IMG/VR virus record: IMGVR_UViG_3300032117_000135
Span: 1 to 26,230 of that record
Reading direction: 5' to 3' (one strand)
DNA length: 26,230 nt
Origin: a virus
The notes under the pieces were generated by a model. It saw nothing but the letters and a program-made list of their open reading frames with translations. It did not search any database and was not told the DNA's origin. This document shows positions 22,546 through 26,230 of this stretch, in pieces. A program made the position numbers and the translations under genes. The stretch's first letter is position 1, and each line of letters opens with the position of its first letter.

Positions 22546-23269
22546 GGTTTTTCAAGTCCTGTTGCAGTGTAAGAATGTCAATGTTCCAAACCGGACCGTG
22601 GTCTGTTTCAACAAAGATTTCTGGGATAACTACCCATGCCTCTGAGCCGTAACGCTTCCACCAGTCCCATGTCATTGCGGTAGTTGCACCCCAAGTAACG
22701 ATTTCAATACCGAAACTGTTGCAACCCGTAGCAATAACGCAGTGTCCGCCAGTTGGTTCTTCGTCTTTAAATGTTGTGTGCCAGTTTTCGCCGCGTTCGA
22801 ATTGTGTTTCTGCATCTGGTGGCAATTCGACGCCAAGGTAAACGGTTCCAAACAAGTAAATAGCAGCAGCCATTTCGTTCTTGTTTTTAATGTTTACCGG
22901 GGCGTAGGCTGAAATCTTGTTGTTAAACAATCCTTCAGTCATCCAGGTCTTCAAAACATCTGCCTCTACAAGGCCTCCATCAGCGCCACCGGTCAACTTA
23001 AAGTATTCTTCCTTGACCGCTTCGTCGCCGGGGTATTGGAATAACTCACCAATTTCCGCATACTGAAGTTGAAGCATGTGAATGATTCCGGCAATAGTGC
23101 AGTCACCGTATGTGTCATTCAATGCCATTGGGTAGTTTGCTACCTTGTTTGAATAGTCAAATGACCTTGGAATGTTAGGAAGGTTTCCCTTAACATATGT
23201 CTCCAAGGTACCCATGGCCAGTTTCTTTGCGGGGCCTTTTCCGCGTAGTCCAGAAATGCGTTCAGTCAT
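22535..23269 (-). CDS. Papain/C39-like cysteine peptidase
   Basis: The 244-residue protein has NDTYGDCTIAG with C57 as the likely nucleophile, GGHCVIATG with H176 and a TWG strand typical of papain-fold enzymes (192-194). It ends with a WGxAWVVIPEIF-like strand. Related proteins occur in actinophage lysis or tail regions. Substrate is unknown: peptidoglycan stem peptides or a virion protein. The ATG overlaps the holin-like stop by one base (TAATG). Confidence 0.75.
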   Translation of the reverse strand: MTERISGLRGKGPAKKLAMGTLETYVKGNLPNIPRSFDYSNKVANYPMALNDTYGDCTIAGIIHMLQLQYAEIGELFQYPGDEAVKEEYFKLTGGADGGLVEADVLKTWMTEGLFNNKISAYAPVNIKNKNEMAAAIYLFGTVYLGVELPPDAETQFERGENWHTTFKDEEPTGGHCVIATGCNSFGIEIVTWGATTAMTWDWWKRYGSEAWVVIPEIFVETDHGPVWNIDILTLQQDLKNLDS

Positions 23270-23568
23270 TAGTCTTCCTCTTTAATGTTTTTGTGTGACC
23301 ACTTAACTGCATGTTCGGTGGTGAACTTTCCTACAATTCCAATGGGCAAAATACCTAGCCAGCCACGCCAGCCGAGATGAATAAGTTGAACGCCGGAAAA
23401 CGAAGCAAGGACAATGTTTACAATGTCACTCAATCCGTCCATGTCACCAGCCAACTTGTGTCGGCCATTCGCAATGGCGTCAGTGAGAACAGTGTTAAGA
23501 ATGTCTCGTGCAACCATGGCAATACAGCCGATTCCAGAGTAAAGAAGTACGTCTAACCAAATTTTCAC
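23269..23568 (-). CDS. Holin-like membrane protein
   Basis: The 99-residue protein has two or three hydrophobic segments (about 5-21, 47-65 and 69-83) and a charged tail (KWSHKNIKEED), as in small phage holins. The start is a GTG with GAGAGG upstream and a GTGA overlap with the DUF1003 gene. Position among lysis genes supports the call, though family membership is not recognised. Confidence 0.65.
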   Translation of the reverse strand: MKIWLDVLLYSGIGCIAMVARDILNTVLTDAIANGRHKLAGDMDGLSDIVNIVLASFSGVQLIHLGWRGWLGILPIGIVGKFTTEHAVKWSHKNIKEED

Positions 23569-23957
23569 TTAATAAGCCTCTCAAGCATTTGTCGGTGTTC
23601 CTCCAGCATTTGCTTTGTTGATTCACTGACTTCCAAGTGATACTTTGCTAGTTCTGCCGAAATGCGGTCAGCACGCTTTGCGGCAATAAGTAAGATTGCT
23701 CCTTGGAGTCCTGCCAACGTAGAAAGGGCCAGGTTAAGCAAAATAAATGGGTAAGGGTCAAATGCCTTGTGTGAGCCAACAATACCGTTGTAGCCCATCC
23801 ATAAAGACATCATTACTACAAATGCAAAAACAAAGGGCCAACTTCCCATACCGTGACGCATTGCATCAGCGGCTCGCTCCCCTAATGTCCTGTCCTCACC
23901 CGAACGTACATGCGGGTGGAACTCCCAGTGACTTTGCCGTTTAGGCATTTCAATCAT
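23565..23957 (-). CDS. DUF1003-like membrane protein
   Basis: The 130-residue protein has two membrane helices (about 39-58 and 72-92) joined by the motif FDPYPFILLNLALST, which is characteristic of DUF1003 proteins. A long basic-acidic helix follows (93-130). The family's function is unknown. Here the gene lies between a membrane-anchored coiled coil and a holin-like protein, suggesting a lysis or membrane role. AAGGA favours the ATG at 23957. Confidence 0.8.
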   Translation of the reverse strand: MIEMPKRQSHWEFHPHVRSGEDRTLGERAADAMRHGMGSWPFVFAFVVMMSLWMGYNGIVGSHKAFDPYPFILLNLALSTLAGLQGAILLIAAKRADRISAELAKYHLEVSESTKQMLEEHRQMLERLIK

Positions 23958-24336
23958 CAATTCCTTCGTGGTATCCAAAGTGCCTTTCAAGCGCCTTGTC
24001 TAGTTTTTGAATGTATCGTTCCAGTTGTTCTTGTTGTTCCTCAATTTTGCGGAAGCCCTTTTCAGTGCTTTCCTCTAGACGCTTAAGAGCGTCTTTCATA
24101 CTGCTACCCCCGTTATGTTGGGTTTCGTGGTGGATTTGTTCAACTTCTCTGGCAAGTTTTTCAATGAAGTCTTTATCTATTTCACTGTTAACTTCTTTTT
24201 TAACTACTTTGGCAAGGGCTTTACGGTGTTGATTCCAAATGAAACCACCAACCGCAATAACACCACCGCCAAACCAAATCCAGTTGTCTGCGTAGTTAGT
24301 CCAAAAACTTGAACTGTTAATAAATGAGGCGAACAT
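23950..24336 (-). CDS. Membrane-anchored coiled-coil protein
   Basis: The 128-residue protein has one N-terminal membrane segment (about 18-35) and a long charged coiled coil (about 80-120; EEQQEQLERYIQKLDKALER). Such proteins often accompany holins as spanin-like or antiholin factors, though an inner-outer spanin pair is not expected in an actinobacterium. One base separates it from the endolysin stop. Confidence 0.65.
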   Translation of the reverse strand: MFASFINSSSFWTNYADNWIWFGGGVIAVGGFIWNQHRKALAKVVKKEVNSEIDKDFIEKLAREVEQIHHETQHNGGSSMKDALKRLEESTEKGFRKIEEQQEQLERYIQKLDKALERHFGYHEGIDD

Positions 24337-24337
24337 A

Positions 24338-24901
24338 CTATGCAGCCGGAGGTGTGTGCGCAGTTCCTACTACGGTCTTGTTGACTCTGAGGAAGGTTTG
24401 TGGTTCACGTCCGTCTACCGCATAGTGGTGAGGATTGGCGCTAGGAGTGTTAACCCAAACGTATGATGGGTCGCCCTGCTCGCCGTGAGAAACGGTAAGA
24501 ATGTCCTTGCCGTTAACTTCTACGATTGTTGCTACGTGCCAACCTGTTCCGGGGCCATAAACAACATGGTCTCCAGGGACAACTTCTTCAATGGTAATTC
24601 CTTGAGCGTTTTTTACAAACAATGCAAGGTGCTCTTCATGGCCAAGAAGTGTGCCGGTGTACCCCTCGTGGTCAAACTTAAGACCATTAGGGTCTGCAAA
24701 TCCAGCCAACCAGCAAAACAAAGTAGCCGAGCCGGAGCAGTCAGTTGTAACGGGGAACTTAATTGGCCATTGACCAATGTTATTCATGCGGTCGTTGGAC
24801 TCGCTATAAATCCAGTGAAGGGGATTGGCAATTCGATTAGCAACTGCCCAATGAGCCCATGCAACGTTGCCGGGAACGGGCGTGGTAACGGGTGTGGTCA
24901 T
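24338..24901 (-). CDS. NlpC/P60-like endolysin
   Basis: The 187-residue protein has an NlpC/P60-type catalytic core: C55 in TTDCSGSATLFCWLAG, H122 in GWHVATI, and a following SHG at 138-140. These enzymes cut peptidoglycan stem peptides or cross-links. There is no signal peptide, so release would need the holin-like protein. AAAGGA lies before the ATG. A terminator lies just upstream, so the lysis cassette may depend on read-through or on a separate start. Confidence 0.8.
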   Translation of the reverse strand: MTTPVTTPVPGNVAWAHWAVANRIANPLHWIYSESNDRMNNIGQWPIKFPVTTDCSGSATLFCWLAGFADPNGLKFDHEGYTGTLLGHEEHLALFVKNAQGITIEEVVPGDHVVYGPGTGWHVATIVEVNGKDILTVSHGEQGDPSYVWVNTPSANPHHYAVDGREPQTFLRVNKTVVGTAHTPPAA

Positions 24902-24922
24902 GTTTTTCCTTTGTTCAGGTAC

Positions 24923-24951
24923 AGCAAAAGACCCCCCGCATAGCGAGGGGC
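24923..24951 (-). terminator. Leftward intrinsic terminator before the endolysin
   Basis: On the minus strand CCCCTCGC at 24950-24943 pairs with GCGGGGGG (24939-24932) around a three-base loop with one wobble pair, then TCTTTT follows. It ends the short transcript of the small gene upstream, before the endolysin. Confidence 0.75.
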
Positions 24952-24978
24952 CCTGCTTAGGTTGTAAGTAGGTAAGTT

Positions 24979-25260
24979 TTAGTTAGATGCAGGTGGCGTT
25001 GGAACTGGAGCGTTTACAAAGTGCTCGTCAATCCATGCGTCAGCAAAGGCCTGAGCGGTTTCCTGGTCTGGCCAGGCGTTGCCCTGAAGGTCGTGTGGCT
25101 GGTGCCAGAATGGTGCGTTGTCAGGATTAGGCGTAGCAGCGTTCCAAGCGTTGATGGCAAAAGGTGCAGTAACGTCAACGGAATAAGTAATCTGGTCGCC
25201 GTTTGATGCGGATACCGTCTTTGCGCCTGGTGCTGGTTCTGAAGGATAAGTAATTGACAT
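24979..25260 (-). CDS. Small protein with its own promoter, unknown function
   Basis: The 93-residue protein starts MSITYPSEPAPG, contains SNGDQITYSVDVTAPFAI and ends with a helix (DQETAQAFADAWIDEHF) and PTPPASN. It is not recognised. The ATG at 25260 follows AAGGAG, and a longer reading lies upstream of the promoter. A dedicated promoter and terminator make it a one-gene transcript between the fibre and the lysis cassette. Confidence 0.75.
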   Translation of the reverse strand: MSITYPSEPAPGAKTVSASNGDQITYSVDVTAPFAINAWNAATPNPDNAPFWHQPHDLQGNAWPDQETAQAFADAWIDEHFVNAPVPTPPASN

Positions 25261-25292
25261 GTTTTTTCTCCTTATTTGAGTTCTTTTAAAGA

Positions 25293-25320
25293 AGTATACC
25301 ACAAATTTGCGTTTTGGCAA
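25293..25320 (-). promoter_or_regulatory. Strong leftward promoter of the small late gene
   Basis: On the minus strand TTGCCA at 25320-25315 and TATACT with a TGG extension at 25301-25293 are 16 bases apart. The start should be near 25286, giving a leader of about 25 bases with AAGGAG. It lies right after the fibre stop at 25325. Confidence 0.75.
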
Positions 25321-25324
25321 GGAT

Positions 25325-26230
25325 TTAGTGGATTGTTGTTGGTCCTTCGTAAATACCAAAGGAAATGGGAAGTGATGAATTTGTTGTTGACAAATAACTT
25401 TTATTTACAGTATTGGTCAAAGCCACAAATTGATTGTTTCCGTAACCAATACTTCCTGCTGGCACTCCAGTGAATGCGGTCCAGGTAGTTCCATTGGTCG
25501 AATATGCGCCCGAACCGCTTGGAAGAACCGCTACAAAATATCCATTTGCAAATATAAAACCGAAATAACCCGTGTCACCTAAATATGATACGGGCAAAGG
25601 CAAGGTTTGAGATGTCCAAGTTCCGTTTGGGCTCGAAGCGTAATAACCGGTGTTGTTGGAATAGTTAATTGCAACAAAAAGACCGTTCCCATATTGAATC
25701 ATGTAGGGAAGAGTAGAAGAAGATATAACTTGATAGGCGGTCCAACTTGTTCCGTTAGTTGAGTAAGCAATATACCCGTTGCCTCCGGAACCTGCAACCA
25801 GATATGTTCCACTCCAACAAACCCCATAATCCCACCCACCGCTAGTAGGCATTGTTCCGGCTGTCCAACCAGAAGGCGTTGTTGAGTAATAGTAACTGGA
25901 AGAAGCCGAAGAGGTCATTGCAATGTATTTTGACAATGATGAAACATAAATTATACTTTGACTCGCTGCGACGGTTCCTGTTCCAACTGCATTGGTAAGA
26001 CTTAAAAGCGTCCAAGAAGAAAGGGTGTTGGTGTAGGCAACATATCCCCCGCCCATTGCAACAAAATAACCGTTGCCGTAACCTAAAGAAGACCATGTTG
26101 CCGTACTTGGCATTGTTCCTGCAATCCAAGTTTTTCCATCTGTTGAATAATTAAAAAGCGTATTTCCAGATGCTTGAACAGCGACCCAATAGCCGGTTCC
26201 GCTTATTGTTCCATAGTTTACGCCAGCCCA
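25325..26230 (-). CDS. Beta-propeller-like fibre or receptor-binding protein (partial)
   Basis: The reading frame is open to the right edge, so the N-terminus lies outside the window; 301 residues and the stop are visible. It shows at least seven repeats of about 35-45 residues with the pattern YGNGxFVA, then YSTNGTTWTA, as in beta-propeller or sialidase-like repeats of phage fibres. Ser, Thr, Tyr and Gly dominate. It is probably a receptor-binding or minor tail protein. An internal ATG at 26113 is not the start because the repeat pattern continues upstream of it. Confidence 0.8.
   Translation of the reverse strand, partial: WAGVNYGTISGTGYWVAVQASGNTLFNYSTDGKTWIAGTMPSTATWSSLGYGNGYFVAMGGGYVAYTNTLSSWTLLSLTNAVGTGTVAASQSIIYVSSLSKYIAMTSSASSSYYYSTTPSGWTAGTMPTSGGWDYGVCWSGTYLVAGSGGNGYIAYSTNGTSWTAYQVISSSTLPYMIQYGNGLFVAINYSNNTGYYASSPNGTWTSQTLPLPVSYLGDTGYFGFIFANGYFVAVLPSGSGAYSTNGTTWTAFTGVPAGSIGYGNNQFVALTNTVNKSYLSTTNSSLPISFGIYEGPTTIH

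Noticed and set aside
15061-26230. A diversity-generating retroelement targeting the fibres
   Set aside because: There is no reverse transcriptase and no paired template and variable repeats with A-specific changes.

Overview
The window is a gene-dense stretch of a double-stranded DNA phage genome, almost certainly a tailed phage of an actinobacterium. Two WhiB-type iron-sulfur proteins, an Rpf-like transglycosylase and an SOS-type box of the Gram-positive form (GAAC-N4-GTTC) near phage recA point to that host group. The moderate GC content fits a freshwater or marine actinobacterium better than a high-GC soil one, but this is inference. No integrase, tRNA, rRNA, IS element or CRISPR array is visible. 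No gene-free stretch exceeds 300 bases; the longest is 1-251, which holds a promoter and a structured leader.

Layout. (1) 1-946, plus strand: a promoter and hairpin-rich leader before a small basic protein, a bidirectional terminator, and a small gene that looks leaderless. (2) 7514-939, minus strand: a replication operon of SNF2/HARP-like helicase, O-like initiator with a candidate lambda-style origin inside it, DnaB/RepA-like helicase, proteasome/HslV-like protease, Rpf-like transglycosylase, a small conserved protein, a WhiB-like protein and a Cys/His protein. (3) 7515-7615: a divergent control region with two sigma70-type promoters and a perfect SOS-type palindrome between the -35 and -10 of the recA promoter. 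(4) 7616-12634, plus strand: a recombination operon of RecA, orphan LexA-type DNA-binding domain, YqaJ exonuclease, small protein, ERF annealing protein (own promoter), SSB, two coiled-coil proteins, HNH nuclease, small Cys/His protein and a second WhiB. (5) 14351-12626, minus strand: HTH protein, metallophosphoesterase and small zinc-finger-like protein behind their own promoter. (6) 26230-14418, minus strand: virion and lysis genes. These are a beta-propeller-like fibre that runs off the right edge, a small protein with its own promoter and terminator, a lysis cassette (NlpC/P60-like endolysin, membrane-anchored coiled coil, DUF1003 protein, holin-like protein, two further papain-fold proteins), a beta-rich virion protein, an HNH nuclease, a 2024-residue collagen-like fibre and two small structural proteins.

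How the genes work together. The initiator, DnaB-like helicase, SSB and SNF2-like translocase would start and run replication. YqaJ exonuclease, ERF, RecA and SSB form a recombination set. The divergent control region, the SOS-type box and the LexA-like domain suggest that both arms respond to the host DNA-damage state. Genes are tightly packed, with at least seven one-base TAATG stop-start overlaps and several four-base overlaps. Shine-Dalgarno sites are mostly AGAAAGG-like, yet at least two genes appear to be read from leaderless transcripts.

All assignments were made by eye from motifs. Promoter, origin and RNA-structure calls are predictions.
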